Source: Planococcus donghaensis (GTDB lineage: Bacteria; Bacillota; Bacilli; Bacillales_A; Planococcaceae). From it: a stretch of 64,000 nucleotides of DNA. A program made the translations under genes and the position numbers. Positions 50,423 to 59,112 of the stretch are shown one piece after another (the first letter of the stretch is position 1; every line of letters starts with the position of its first letter). The stretch is from the NCBI RefSeq assembly GCF_001687665.2, contig NZ_CP016543.2, forward strand, positions 1,550,001-1,614,000. Direction: 5' to 3'. The notes below the pieces were generated by a model. It was not told the origin of the DNA. It saw only the letters and a program-made list of their open reading frames with translations, and made no database searches.

Positions 50423-50985
50423 TTGGTAATAAAAAATGAAGACGATATTATCGAATTGATACAAAAAGACGAGTGGATGATGAAGCTGCTTAAAACGGTA
50501 AAAGTCCTAGATCTTCCCGATGGGTGTATTTGTGCGGGTTTTATTCGATCTAAAATTTGGGACACGTTACATGGATACAGTGAAAGAACGACCCTTGAGG
50601 ATATTGATGTTATTTATTTTGATGGGACGAATAAGGATAAAAAGATGGAAAAGCAATTAGAAAGTAGTTTAATAAGTTTACTTCCTAATGTGCCATGGTC
50701 AGATAAAAATGAAGCAAGAATGCATAGTAGAAACGGGATAGAACCCTACATATCATCAACTGACGCAATAGCAAAGTTTCCAGAAACAGCGACTGCAATA
50801 GGTGTTAAACTAGATAAAAAGACAACTTAGTGTTAATAGCTCCTCATGGAATTGAAGACTTAATAAACTTAACAGTTAAACCGACTTCTTTTTTTACTGC
50901 AAATATAGAGCGTATGGCAATCTATGAAAAGCGCGTTCAAAAGAAAAACTGGAAACGTCATTGGAATCGAATAATCATTACCTAA
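50423..50985 (+). pseudogene. Nucleotidyltransferase (DUF925) gene with frameshift
   Basis: The open frame from TTG 50423 (GGGAGGGG upstream; the ATG at 50405 overlaps that site) stops at 50830 after GVKLDKKTT. In the neighbouring frame the bases read DNLVLIAPHGIEDLINLTVKP, then ERMAIYEKRVQKKNWKRHW to a stop at 50985. Adding one A to the A-run at 50816-50820 gives LDKKDNLVLIAPHGIEDL, the usual DUF925 (YkkA/YwqK-neighbour-type small nucleotidyltransferase) ending, about 188 residues. Catalytic-type motifs GFIRSKIWDTLHGY and LEDIDVIYFD are intact. Confidence 0.75.
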
Positions 50986-51057
50986 CTTATAAATGAGTAA
51001 AAGCTACCTCGATATACTAAAGTTTACCTCTTAATGAATTAACGTAACGCTTTTCAT

Positions 51058-52308
51058 CTAGTCCACATTTTTGATGATGTTGGAGCGAAACAGATAAATG
51101 ATGGTAATCACAAAAATCAGTATACCACACACTAACATCACATTTGAAATCGTGAATTGCAACACGAGAGCTAGCGATACAAATGCATAGGACAGAGGAA
51201 CAAGTCCATTTGAAGATGCATTGACGAGACTCATAACGCGGCCTATTTTCATCGGGTCCGATTGAGCTTGTATTGTTGAAATCAGTGTGACATTGATAAA
51301 AGAAGAAAGAATGCCCATTAGTACGAGTAAAAGAATTCCTTGCCATAGGAACCCGATTTGTCCTAAGAAAGTTAAGCAAATACCCAGTACACCGATCATC
51401 ACCAGCATGGTCAATCCTCGTTTTTTTTGCCAATTCAAAATGCCGACTAAAATGGCTCCAGCTAACATGCCTCCTTGATATGAACTTTGAAGAAAACTTA
51501 AATCCAACACCTCACCTTTGAGGACACTATTTACCAGCAACGGAATGCCCATTAACAATGGACCGAAAAAGAAGAAGTTGATTATGATTAAAATCAGCAA
51601 CATGTTTTTCAGAAAAGGCATGTTCCAGACATACGACAACCCTTCTTTTAGTTCTGATAGCGTTGAAGGTTTGCTAATACTTGTCTCACGCTTCTCCTCC
51701 TTAATAAGAGAAGAGAAAAGAAATGTTAATAGCAAAAAGCCAGCAATCACTGCAAACAACAGGATAAAAGAACCGAACGAAAGAATCCAACCGCCTAGCA
51801 TTGGACCTGAAAAAAGCGCGATTTGATTGGAACTTTGAATAAAAGAATTTGAGCGTGGAAGAACCTCTTTCGCGACGAGTGCAGGCAGAAGAGAAGTATT
51901 TGCTGGAGAAAAGAATGCGTCTACGATTCCAAAACTCAAGGCAAAAAGAATAAGTGGCCACAGTTCAAGTAAACTGAGCTGTAGCAATAAAATCATTCCT
52001 AGTACAAGAAAGCAGCGTACTAAACTCGATAGTAACATGATGCGTGAGCGGCGGAATCGATCGGCCCAAACACCACCAAGTGTCATAAACAAAATCCGAG
52101 GGATCATCGTTACCATCATCACAATACCTAAAGCGCTTTCCTTTTCCAGCACAGTGATGATGTACCATTGTTCAGCAAATAAATATGTTGATAAGGCAAG
52201 AAAAGATGCAGTACTAGAAAGCCAGAGAAAAATAAACGATCGGTTGCCAAACAAACTCGAGGTAGCTGCTGTCTGTTCATTTGCGGTAGCTACTTGATCA
52301 TTTCCCAC
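51058..52308 (-). CDS. MFS transporter (MFS_3 exporter)
   Basis: 416 residues, 12 membrane helices: FLWLSSTASFLALSTYLFAE, then GGVWADRFRRSRIMLLSSLV (motif A) and VDAFFSPANTSLLPALVAKE. It is a macrolide/drug-efflux-like exporter. It starts at GTG 52308 with AAAGGAGCGG and follows the ArsR-type regulator by 20 bases in one operon, suggesting regulator-controlled drug efflux. Confidence 0.86.
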   Translation of the reverse strand: MGNDQVATANEQTAATSSLFGNRSFIFLWLSSTASFLALSTYLFAEQWYIITVLEKESALGIVMMVTMIPRILFMTLGGVWADRFRRSRIMLLSSLVRCFLVLGMILLLQLSLLELWPLILFALSFGIVDAFFSPANTSLLPALVAKEVLPRSNSFIQSSNQIALFSGPMLGGWILSFGSFILLFAVIAGFLLLTFLFSSLIKEEKRETSISKPSTLSELKEGLSYVWNMPFLKNMLLILIIINFFFFGPLLMGIPLLVNSVLKGEVLDLSFLQSSYQGGMLAGAILVGILNWQKKRGLTMLVMIGVLGICLTFLGQIGFLWQGILLLVLMGILSSFINVTLISTIQAQSDPMKIGRVMSLVNASSNGLVPLSYAFVSLALVLQFTISNVMLVCGILIFVITIIYLFRSNIIKNVD

Positions 52309-52328
52309 GTAACCGCTCCTTTCATTAC

Positions 52329-52919
52329 CTAATTTTCTTTTTTAAACAGCAATTCATCAATCTGAAATGCCGTAGTCATCAAGTAGTAATGTTGCTTGTC
52401 CGCTTCCTCATCCTCTTCATTTAATGTACTTAAGAGTTCACGGTACTTCCGTGTGAATTCCACAAATTTTTTCTCGCTTACAGTAAATTCAGTTTGAAGT
52501 GACAGGTTGTTCCATTCGTCGACATTGGAAGAGTGCAGTTCAAATGATTCTTCTGGCGCTGTGAGCACCCGTGTTTTTGCACGATCAATGACTTCTAAAT
52601 AGGACTGGCGTGTAGCTTCCTGGGATTCCACATAGGTAAGCAAATGATCTGCCGGAATAAATCCTCGGGCAACGGCCTGGTAGAATTTCAGGATATTTCC
52701 TCCACGTTCTTCTTTTCGGACAAGCTGAATAATGCCGTATTTCTCTAATTCTCGAAGGTGGTAGAGAACTTTGGCTCGCGAAAGGTTGAGTTCTTGAGCC
52801 AGCATTTGTCCTGTGTGAGGTTGTTCGACTAGATAAATGAGCATTTTGGTGCGTAGTGGATCACTAATAACCTTTAATTGTTCATACGTTTCGAGAATGA
52901 AAATAGATTGTTGATTCAA
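52329..52919 (-). CDS. ArsR-type winged-helix regulator
   Basis: 196 residues: an N-terminal HTH_20-like winged helix (QLKVISDPLRTKMLIYLVEQ, LAQELNLSRAKVLYHLRELE, wing IIQLVRKEERGG) and a helical C-terminal part. There is no Cys metal site, so it is likely a drug- or ligand-responsive repressor of the MFS gene behind it. It starts at TTG 52919 with GGGGTATT. A TTAACCGGTTAA palindrome lies in its promoter. Confidence 0.86.
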   Translation of the reverse strand: MNQQSIFILETYEQLKVISDPLRTKMLIYLVEQPHTGQMLAQELNLSRAKVLYHLRELEKYGIIQLVRKEERGGNILKFYQAVARGFIPADHLLTYVESQEATRQSYLEVIDRAKTRVLTAPEESFELHSSNVDEWNNLSLQTEFTVSEKKFVEFTRKYRELLSTLNEEDEEADKQHYYLMTTAFQIDELLFKKEN

Positions 52920-52935
52920 TTGTAATACCCCTTTC

Positions 52936-52967
52936 TTAACCGGTTAACTTTTCTTAACCTGATTATA
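52936..52967 (-). promoter_or_regulatory. Operator and -10 element of the ArsR-MFS operon
   Basis: Perfect 12-bp palindrome TTAACCGGTTAA (52936-52947) with a further half-site CTTAAC (52953-52958), and TATAAT on the minus strand at about 52962-52967. The position at the start point suggests autorepression. Confidence 0.6.
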
Positions 52968-53140
52968 TACATGCTAACTTTTAAAGTTCAAGTATTCTGA
53001 ATATGATTATCGAATCAATATCATATATAAAGTTCGATAGGAGTCTTTTCTTTACTTTGACTCCTTAAAATCTTAAAGAAAACTGTGAAGCAACGGAAAT
53101 AGTTTTGCAATGCATATTAAAGACTTCTACTTTTAAAGAC

Positions 53141-53168
53141 ATTCAATCGTATAAAAGGGCGATTGAAT
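53141..53168. repeat. Inverted repeat in a 5' leader
   Basis: ATTCAATCG and CGATTGAAT, perfect 9-bp arms, loop of 10, about 30 bases before the ATG at 53200; possible leader hairpin. Confidence 0.45.
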
Positions 53169-53199
53169 ACCCTCTTATTTAAAGGAAGTGGGAATAGCC

Positions 53200-53493
53200 A
53201 TGGTGAATTATATACAGGAGGTTGCTGAAAGGATGATGAAAATGAGCAAAATTGATCAAAGGGGTCGTTTAGAAGAAGAGCCATTTGCGTATTTGCTGAC
53301 TAAAAACGGCTCAATTCTGATCAACTACCAGGGCAAGCAAGTAGTAATGCTAAAAGGGAAAGATGCCGAACAGCTATCTGCAAAACTTACAGCTGTAAAA
53401 GGCGATGCAAAACAACTGCAGATTCTTTTGGCAAAAGCAACAGGAAATTTCAAGCGGGGCAACGAGAAGAATGGAAAAAGAAATAAGAATTGA
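53200..53493 (+). CDS. Conserved hypothetical protein
   Basis: About 97 residues. FAYLLTKNGSILINYQGKQV and VMLKGKDAEQLSAKLTAVKG, ending KATGNFKRGNEK, form a pattern widespread in Bacilli and Clostridia without assigned function. The GTG at 53188 directly abuts AAGGAAG, so ATG 53200 is preferred. The C-terminus is very basic (KNGKRNKN), which would suit nucleic-acid binding; that is inference. Confidence 0.72.
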   Translation: MVNYIQEVAERMMKMSKIDQRGRLEEEPFAYLLTKNGSILINYQGKQVVMLKGKDAEQLSAKLTAVKGDAKQLQILLAKATGNFKRGNEKNGKRNKN

Positions 53494-53563
53494 TCAGAAA
53501 TATGGAAATGACTAATTTCATTAGAATTTAAAATATATATTGTGTAAATCAGAGTCACAAACG

Positions 53564-53598
53564 AAGACTGGATGCATTTAATCTTGCATCCAGTCTTT
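53564..53598 (+). terminator. Intrinsic terminator
   Basis: Perfect stem AAGACTGGATGCA with its complement around TTTAATCT, then TTTC. Confidence 0.85.
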
Positions 53599-54062
53599 CT
53601 ATAGTTATGGAGAAAATTTTGTTTTGAACAATAACTGTATTTGATAATCTACACAATAAATTTCGTGATCCAAGCTATGTACCTTGCTTCAGACAAAAAG
53701 AATAACTGAGCAATTATTGTACTTAGTAAGTGAGAAGCAATCATCATTCGATGAAATCAGATAAGAAGCCATAATCGCAGTACCAATTCTTTCTTATCCT
53801 TTAAACGGATGTCATTTAAGTAAAACGTCTTTAGTAGATGGATAGGTTTTATATCTTCTAATATACACAACCTTATTTTTATTAAATTTATGTAATGTTT
53901 GTTAAATACCATTGACGATAAAGGATGCATTCGTTAAAGTTTAGTGGAACGAAAGAAAAAACTGTAAATTAAAATAATTAAGTGTTATTAATTTACATTT
54001 GTTCTGACAAGACTAGAGGTATTAGTAGGTAAACAGAAACACTTAGAAAAAAGGAGGATGTC
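53599..54062. other. 460-bp spacer before the nuclease gene
   Basis: AT-rich, no supported gene. It presumably holds the promoter of the secreted nuclease; no repeat of the array families is present. A strong AAAAAAGGAGG ribosome site lies at the end. Confidence 0.4.
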
Positions 54063-55361
54063 ATGACGATGGATAAAAGCTTATGGGGAAAATCAACAAA
54101 GGCATTATTATCAATAGGGATGGCAGCAATACTGTGGGTACCGAGTTCACAAACTACGGTTCAAGCAGCTGCTCCAGCAAGCGACCTGTTTATTTCGGAA
54201 TACATAGAAGGTAGCAGCTTGAATAAAGCAATCGAAATTTACAACGGAACAGATGCTTCAATCGACTTGAGTTCTTATTCGGTAGCGTTGTATGCGAACG
54301 GCAGTACATCCGCGCAAAGCGAGATGGCACTTTCCGGTACGGTTGCTAGCGGTGATACAGTAGTTCTTTATCATGGCAGTGCAGACGCGCCGATTCAAAG
54401 CAAAGGGGATTTACAAAACAACAGCGTAATCAATTTTAACGGTGATGATGTAGTAGTACTAGAAAAAGGCGGATCACCAATTGATTCGATTGGCCAAGTG
54501 GGATCAAACGCTGTATTTGCGAAAGATGTCACGCTAGTACGTAATCCAGATATCCAAGCTGGCGACAGCGTCGTAAATGATGCATTCGATCCTTCGACTG
54601 AATGGACTGCGTATCCAACGAATACATTTGAGTACTTAGGAAGCCATACGATGAATGGAAATGAGGAAACGCCACCTCCAGCTCCATCTGCTTATTATGA
54701 AACTGCAGCTGGTTTGCAAGGAGCAGCGTTGAAATCGGAACTTCATGAAATCATCGATGACCACCAACAACTTAGCTATTCACAAGTGTGGGACGCGTTA
54801 AAAATAACGGACGAAGACCCGAATAATTCGAACAATGTCTTGTTATTATATACAGGAGAGTCGCGTTCAAAATCGTTAAGTGGCGGGAATGTTGGTGACT
54901 GGAATCGCGAGCACACGTGGGCAAAGTCTCACGGCAGCTTTGGAACAGCGATGGGTGCGGGAACGGATATCCACCATTTGCGCCCAACCGATGTACAAGT
55001 CAATGGGCAGCGCGGCAACTTAGACTTTAATTATGGCGGCACTGCAGTGAGCGGTTGCGACGGCTGTTTGCGTACAGCTAATTCATGGGAGCCACCAGAT
55101 GAAGTGAAAGGCGATGTTGCCCGTATGCTTTTATACATGGCAGTGCGCTATGAGTCAGATGATGCGGTAGACTTGAAACTGAACGACCAGGTGAATAATG
55201 GTTCAACGCCTTATCACGGCAAGATTTCTGTTTTGCTGGAGTGGCATGCACAAGATCCTGTCAGCACTTGGGAACAGCAGCGCAACGAAAAGATCGAAGA
55301 CATTCAAGGTAACCGAAATCCATTTATTGATCATCCAGAATGGGCCGAATCGATTTGGTAA
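54063..55361 (+). CDS. Secreted lamin-tail plus endonuclease I protein
   Basis: 432 residues. Signal peptide (about 1-38, ending TVQAAAPA), a lamin-tail domain (about 40-200: DLFISEYIEGSSLNKAIEIY, NGTDASIDLSSYSVALYANG) and a C-terminal Endonuclease_1 domain (about 215-430) with the His-Me-type catalytic region GDWNREHTWAKSHG, THIHHLRP-like GTDIHHLRPTDVQVNGQRGN and DEVKGDVARMLLYMAVRY. It degrades extracellular nucleic acids. It starts at ATG 54063 with AGGAGG. A cassette-type terminator follows. Confidence 0.92.
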   Translation: MTMDKSLWGKSTKALLSIGMAAILWVPSSQTTVQAAAPASDLFISEYIEGSSLNKAIEIYNGTDASIDLSSYSVALYANGSTSAQSEMALSGTVASGDTVVLYHGSADAPIQSKGDLQNNSVINFNGDDVVVLEKGGSPIDSIGQVGSNAVFAKDVTLVRNPDIQAGDSVVNDAFDPSTEWTAYPTNTFEYLGSHTMNGNEETPPPAPSAYYETAAGLQGAALKSELHEIIDDHQQLSYSQVWDALKITDEDPNNSNNVLLLYTGESRSKSLSGGNVGDWNREHTWAKSHGSFGTAMGAGTDIHHLRPTDVQVNGQRGNLDFNYGGTAVSGCDGCLRTANSWEPPDEVKGDVARMLLYMAVRYESDDAVDLKLNDQVNNGSTPYHGKISVLLEWHAQDPVSTWEQQRNEKIEDIQGNRNPFIDHPEWAESIW

Positions 55362-55437
55362 TTATTTTTCGTGAGTATTTATGATAGGTGAATAGGTTTT
55401 AACCTTATACCTAGTTTATGCAAAATCGATTATGAAG

Positions 55438-55472
55438 AAAGCAGAAGCTCAAATAGGAGCTTCTGCTTTTTT
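55438..55472 (+). terminator. Cassette-type terminator
   Basis: Stem AAAGCAGAAGCTC/GGAGCTTCTGCTTT plus T; its T-run merges directly into the promoter-side block TTTATTTCCAAAATTATC. Confidence 0.88.
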
Positions 55473-55487
55473 ATTTCCAAAATTATC

Positions 55488-55516
55488 TAGCTATTAATCT
55501 ATGTCCTGAGTATATT
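55488..55516 (+). promoter_or_regulatory. Promoter-like module, copy 6
   Basis: TAGCTA (55488-55493), 17-bp spacer, TATATT (55511-55516); the upstream block is identical to copies 3 and 5. It lies far from the main array and serves the paralogue of the 34948 gene. Confidence 0.7.
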
Positions 55517-55663
55517 TAATATATGTTAACTATTTCCCTATATGTTTTTATGGAAATATCCTCAATTGTTTAAAGAAGGAGTAAGGAATAGGCTCTCACA
55601 AATCGTTTAGGATTTAAATTGAATAAAGGGGATAAAACCTATCTCATAAGAGGAGTTGGAAGA

Positions 55664-56125
55664 TTGTTGAAAAGAATACTAGCAGTTATCGTTAGCGCAA
55701 GTATAGCAGCATTAGCTGTTTCTACATTAAATTATGTTTCACAAAATCAACGAGAATCAGATATGTATTATTTAGGTATTGTTGTATATTTCCTTTCAAC
55801 TATTTGGATTTATTTACTGTTCTACTTGGTAATAGGTGTCCCATCCTCTTGGGGGATAGATAAATACAGACAAAAATATAAAGAAAAGACTAATGTCTAT
55901 CAATATTTTATGGGAGTAACCCTTTACTCTCTTGTAGGATTGTTTTTTGGAACAGCTTTTTACTTTCTAATGAGTGTTAAGCAAGCTTACTTGTATAATA
56001 TTTTTGAAACATTAGGGTTTTGGGGCGTAGCGTTCCTTTTGTACTTTCAAGTCATGTGGGTTCTTGAAAAAGGGTTTTTAGAAAAATACACTAAAAAACT
56101 TCAAAAGCCCGCCGAGTTTAGGTGA
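55664..56125 (+). CDS. Four-helix membrane protein, paralogue of 34948
   Basis: About 153 residues. Alignment with the 34948 protein places the start at TTG 55664 (read as MLKRILAVIVSASI versus MLKRFLAVIISTII), with AGGAGTTGGA upstream; the longer frame from 55619 is less likely. It has four membrane helices and shared QRESD-x-YY and DKYR motifs. It carries the same promoter-like module as array genes. Possible membrane immunity protein. Confidence 0.68.
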   Translation: MLKRILAVIVSASIAALAVSTLNYVSQNQRESDMYYLGIVVYFLSTIWIYLLFYLVIGVPSSWGIDKYRQKYKEKTNVYQYFMGVTLYSLVGLFFGTAFYFLMSVKQAYLYNIFETLGFWGVAFLLYFQVMWVLEKGFLEKYTKKLQKPAEFR

Positions 56126-56184
56126 GTACAAAACGGGTAATGAACCACAGAACCAAATAATTTGGCAATTTTGAGGAGGCGAAG

Positions 56185-56634
56185 ATTATCGGAAAACCAG
56201 CATCAAAAGACCAGATGGATGAGGCATTAAAAGAGCTGGAGCAAGATTATCTAGAGGCTGTGGACAATAACAGCTCCAGTACGGTAGAGGCGTTTGTGGA
56301 AACATTTCTATACGATTCCTGGTCTTACAACGAACAGAATTTAGACAGGATTAAAACTGTCATGAGTCGGTATTCGCATGAACAAATAAATGCACAAACC
56401 TTCAGCAGCTCTTTTAGGCGAATGGTCGACAAAGTACAGAAAAAGCTGGAGGAATTGGATATGGATAAGCAATATCCAGTTATCCAAGACGGGCAAGGGG
56501 CTTCCTTGTTGATCGCTATTGTGGATGGGTTGGTCATTCAATATTTTGCCGGGACCTATCCTGTCGATGAATTGGAGCAGCGTACTCCGTATTTCACGCG
56601 CTTTATCACCCAAGCGCTGAAAACTAAAAACTGA
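56185..56634 (+). CDS. Hypothetical helical protein, possible ATT start
   Basis: 139 residues from ATG 56215, or 149 if translation begins at ATT 56185. GAGGAGG (56173-56179) is correctly spaced only for the ATT, which is in frame; ATG 56215 has no site. The protein is all-helical and acidic (LEQDYLEAVDNNSSSTVEAF, LSRYSHEQIN-like and GLVIQYFAGTYPVDELEQRT); the last part faintly recalls TetR ligand domains. No family assigned. A terminator follows. Confidence 0.6.
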   Translation: MIGKPASKDQMDEALKELEQDYLEAVDNNSSSTVEAFVETFLYDSWSYNEQNLDRIKTVMSRYSHEQINAQTFSSSFRRMVDKVQKKLEELDMDKQYPVIQDGQGASLLIAIVDGLVIQYFAGTYPVDELEQRTPYFTRFITQALKTKN

Positions 56635-56652
56635 AAAAGCAAGTCAATTCAT

Positions 56653-56698
56653 ACAGCCCCTTCTCGTTTGTTTGAGAAAAGGGGCTGTTATTCTTTTT
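56653..56698 (+). terminator. Intrinsic terminator
   Basis: Stem ACAGCCCCTT.TC / GA.AAGGGGCTGT, then TATTCTTTTT; shared by convergent genes. Confidence 0.82.
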
Positions 56699-56742
56699 GA
56701 CTGTCTTCAACAGTCTGGCTATTGAATAAAAATAAAATCAAA

Positions 56743-57612
56743 TCAAGCGGACTGCTTTACACTAAGGACAGTAACGGTCGTTAAGATGATGATCATCCCA
56801 ATAAATTGAATAAGGGTCAAATTAGTTCCCAGAAATAAAACCCCAAGCAAAGAAGCTGTGACCGGTTCAACCATTGCGACCATCGCTGCGGTTGCTGCAG
56901 TAATCAATTTTATCCCAATCAAATACAAAATAAACGAAATCCCTGCGCCTAAGATACCTAATAAAACAAACCAACCAAGGTCAGGTGAAGTCAAAACGGC
57001 AATCGTCTCGTGCGTATCTGCTAATAAAAACAAGATAAGGCAAAACAGCAGAAATGCTATGGTTAAAATGAGTGGTGGTTTACCGAATGCAGCAGCTTGC
57101 TTAAATGCGAAAATAAACAACGCATAGGAAATTGCAGAAGCAAGGCCTGTTGTGATCCCGATAAAACTTACAGAAATAGAGTCTGTATTATAAGCACCTG
57201 TAAGTAGTATGATTCCAAGAAGGACGCTGAAAATGGCAGCCCATTTAAACCAACTCGAACGTTCCAGTCTTAGAAAAAAAGAGGTGATTAAAACAAACAC
57301 AGGTGCGGTATACATCAATGTAGCTGCAACAGCGATACTAGAAGCTTGGATACTCAGAAAATAAAAAGTAATGTTACCGGCAACCCCAACCCCTGCAAGC
57401 GATGACCAAATATATAATCGTAGAGAGCTGCTCGGGTTTTTCTTAAAACGAAGAAAATACCACATTATAAAAAAAAGTATACCAATAGCTCCCCGATAAA
57501 ACGAAGTTACCATCGGACTCCATCCTTTATCCATAAGAATATCTGCAATTACTCCGCTCGTCCCCCAGCAACCAGCAGCCAAAATCACTAAAATAATACC
57601 CTTATTCTTCAT
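56743..57612 (-). CDS. EamA/DMT-family transporter
   Basis: 289 residues, ten helices in two EamA repeats: CWGTSGVIADILMDKGWSPM near the start, SFYRGAIGILFFIMWYFLRF and MVEPVTASLLGVLFLG near the end. Drug/metabolite exporter, substrate unknown. The ATG has GGAGGTAAAC on the minus strand. It is not closely linked to the convergent gene. Confidence 0.86.
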   Translation of the reverse strand: MKNKGIILVILAAGCWGTSGVIADILMDKGWSPMVTSFYRGAIGILFFIMWYFLRFKKNPSSSLRLYIWSSLAGVGVAGNITFYFLSIQASSIAVAATLMYTAPVFVLITSFFLRLERSSWFKWAAIFSVLLGIILLTGAYNTDSISVSFIGITTGLASAISYALFIFAFKQAAAFGKPPLILTIAFLLFCLILFLLADTHETIAVLTSPDLGWFVLLGILGAGISFILYLIGIKLITAATAAMVAMVEPVTASLLGVLFLGTNLTLIQFIGMIIILTTVTVLSVKQSA

Positions 57613-57851
57613 TGTTTACCTCCAAAAAATATCTGCTTGTCACGTATAGAATCGTATTCAAAGTAACTTTAAAACATCTTTTACTCGACTTTAAAGCCGG
57701 TTATTGGTTATACGTTTTAAACAATTAACATGTATTATGTAGGTTATTCTATTAATTCACATAAATATTTACCTCTAAACTTAATAAATTCATGAAAATT
57801 TTAACTGAAAAATCTTTGGATTTTAAGAAAGTAACATAGTAGGCCAATTTA

Positions 57852-57892
57852 AAAACGACCGACGAAAAATAGCTATTTTTCGTCGGTCGTTT
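57852..57892 (-). terminator. Strong bidirectional terminator
   Basis: Perfect 18-bp stem AAACGACCGACGAAAAAT with its complement around AGCT, just after the YitT-type stop codon. Confidence 0.93.
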
Positions 57893-57896
57893 AAAT

Positions 57897-58769
57897 TTAG
57901 TTATTTACTTGAACAGATTTGTTTTTCAAAACCGGGCTTTTCATGAAATTCCCATCTTTTCTGAAATTGCCCATAACTTCCATCGTTTCGCTAATGCTCA
58001 CGAACGCTTGGGGATCAACTTTTTTGATCAATGGTCGCACAAAAGCCAATTCATGACGGCTAATGACACTATAAAGAACTTTTACTTTAGACGCTGAATA
58101 TGCGCCTTCGCCATCTACTACTGTGATTCCTCTGTCTAGGTTATCAAGCAATTCTTTTTTGACGGCATCTCCTTGATTTGTCACAACCATTAAGCTCAAT
58201 TTGATATGACGCGTATGCACGCGGTCAATAACCAATCCAGTGATGTAGATGGAAGCCATCGTATACATTGCCAATTCCCATGAAAAGATAAAGCCGGATA
58301 CAAAGACTACGGCACTGTTTAAACTAAAGACAAGCGCTCCAAGTGGAATATCTCGTTTGATTGACAACAAAAGACCAATGACGTCAAATCCGCCTGTTGA
58401 ACTATAATAGCGAATAATGATGCCAACTGCTATTCCTGAAATGACACCACCAAAAACGGAAGAAAGCAGTGCATCTTCTGTAATTTTAACGACAGGAATA
58501 TAAAGCATAGAAACGGATGTGACCACTACAGAAAACAAACTGTTAGCGATAAAAGTCTTGCCGAGCTTCATCCAGCCAAGTACCAAGATTGGTACATTCA
58601 AGATAATCATCCAAAGCCCAGCATTAAGCGGGGTTACTAAGCCGAACATCATCGCAATACCTGTTACGCCACCCGCTAGTATTTCATGTGGCAGCAAAAA
58701 CATATTAGCTGCAAATCCAAGTACAATTGAAGAAACAAAAATAAGTAATAATCTCATCCATTTATTCAT
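57897..58769 (-). CDS. YitT-family membrane protein (DUF161/DUF2179)
   Basis: 290 residues: five or six membrane helices (about 8-170; for example LLPHEILAGGVTGIAMMFGL and YYSSTGGFDVIGLLLSIKR) and a C-terminal cytosolic DUF2179 domain (about 205-275, ITVVDGEGAYSASKVKVLYS, KVDPQAFVSISETMEVMG). Transporter-like; function unknown. ATG 58769 is preferred over TTG 58775 from its spacing to TTGGAG. Confidence 0.88.
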   Translation of the reverse strand: MNKWMRLLLIFVSSIVLGFAANMFLLPHEILAGGVTGIAMMFGLVTPLNAGLWMIILNVPILVLGWMKLGKTFIANSLFSVVVTSVSMLYIPVVKITEDALLSSVFGGVISGIAVGIIIRYYSSTGGFDVIGLLLSIKRDIPLGALVFSLNSAVVFVSGFIFSWELAMYTMASIYITGLVIDRVHTRHIKLSLMVVTNQGDAVKKELLDNLDRGITVVDGEGAYSASKVKVLYSVISRHELAFVRPLIKKVDPQAFVSISETMEVMGNFRKDGNFMKSPVLKNKSVQVNN

Positions 58770-58775
58770 AACCAA

Positions 58776-59112
58776 ACTCCAATCCTATGGGAAGCCTAAG
58801 CCTTAACCATTCTATTTTGTTTATCCCACAAAAAAAGGGCGTGCATTTGCACGTCACCTTAAGTCTATTTATCATAATGGACTTTTTTAGTGTTAATCAA
58901 AACTACGACCATGTGAATAAATTGCTTTTTTATAGCGATACAATATTTCATATTATAGTGGCTTAAGGCTGAAAAATGCAAGCTTTCACGTTTACTTCAT
59001 ACAGTTTTTTATCACAGCAACAAACAAATAGCAGGAAACTACTTTTCTGCTTAACAGTATGGGAATTAACTAGTTATTATTGGGAAGACAGCAACGATTA
59101 TTCCTGATAATA
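58776..59112. other. 337-bp spacer between YitT and TetR genes
   Basis: It contains a minus-strand terminator (58828-58862) and otherwise AT-rich sequence with no supported gene. The YitT-type promoter must lie between 58770 and about 59000. Confidence 0.4.
58828..58862 (-). terminator. Terminator downstream of the TetR gene
   Basis: On the minus strand AAGG.GACGTGCA / TGCACGCCCTT with AA loop, followed by seven T. It lies between the TetR stop and the YitT start, so it most likely ends the TetR transcript; a leader attenuator of YitT is the alternative. Confidence 0.7.
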
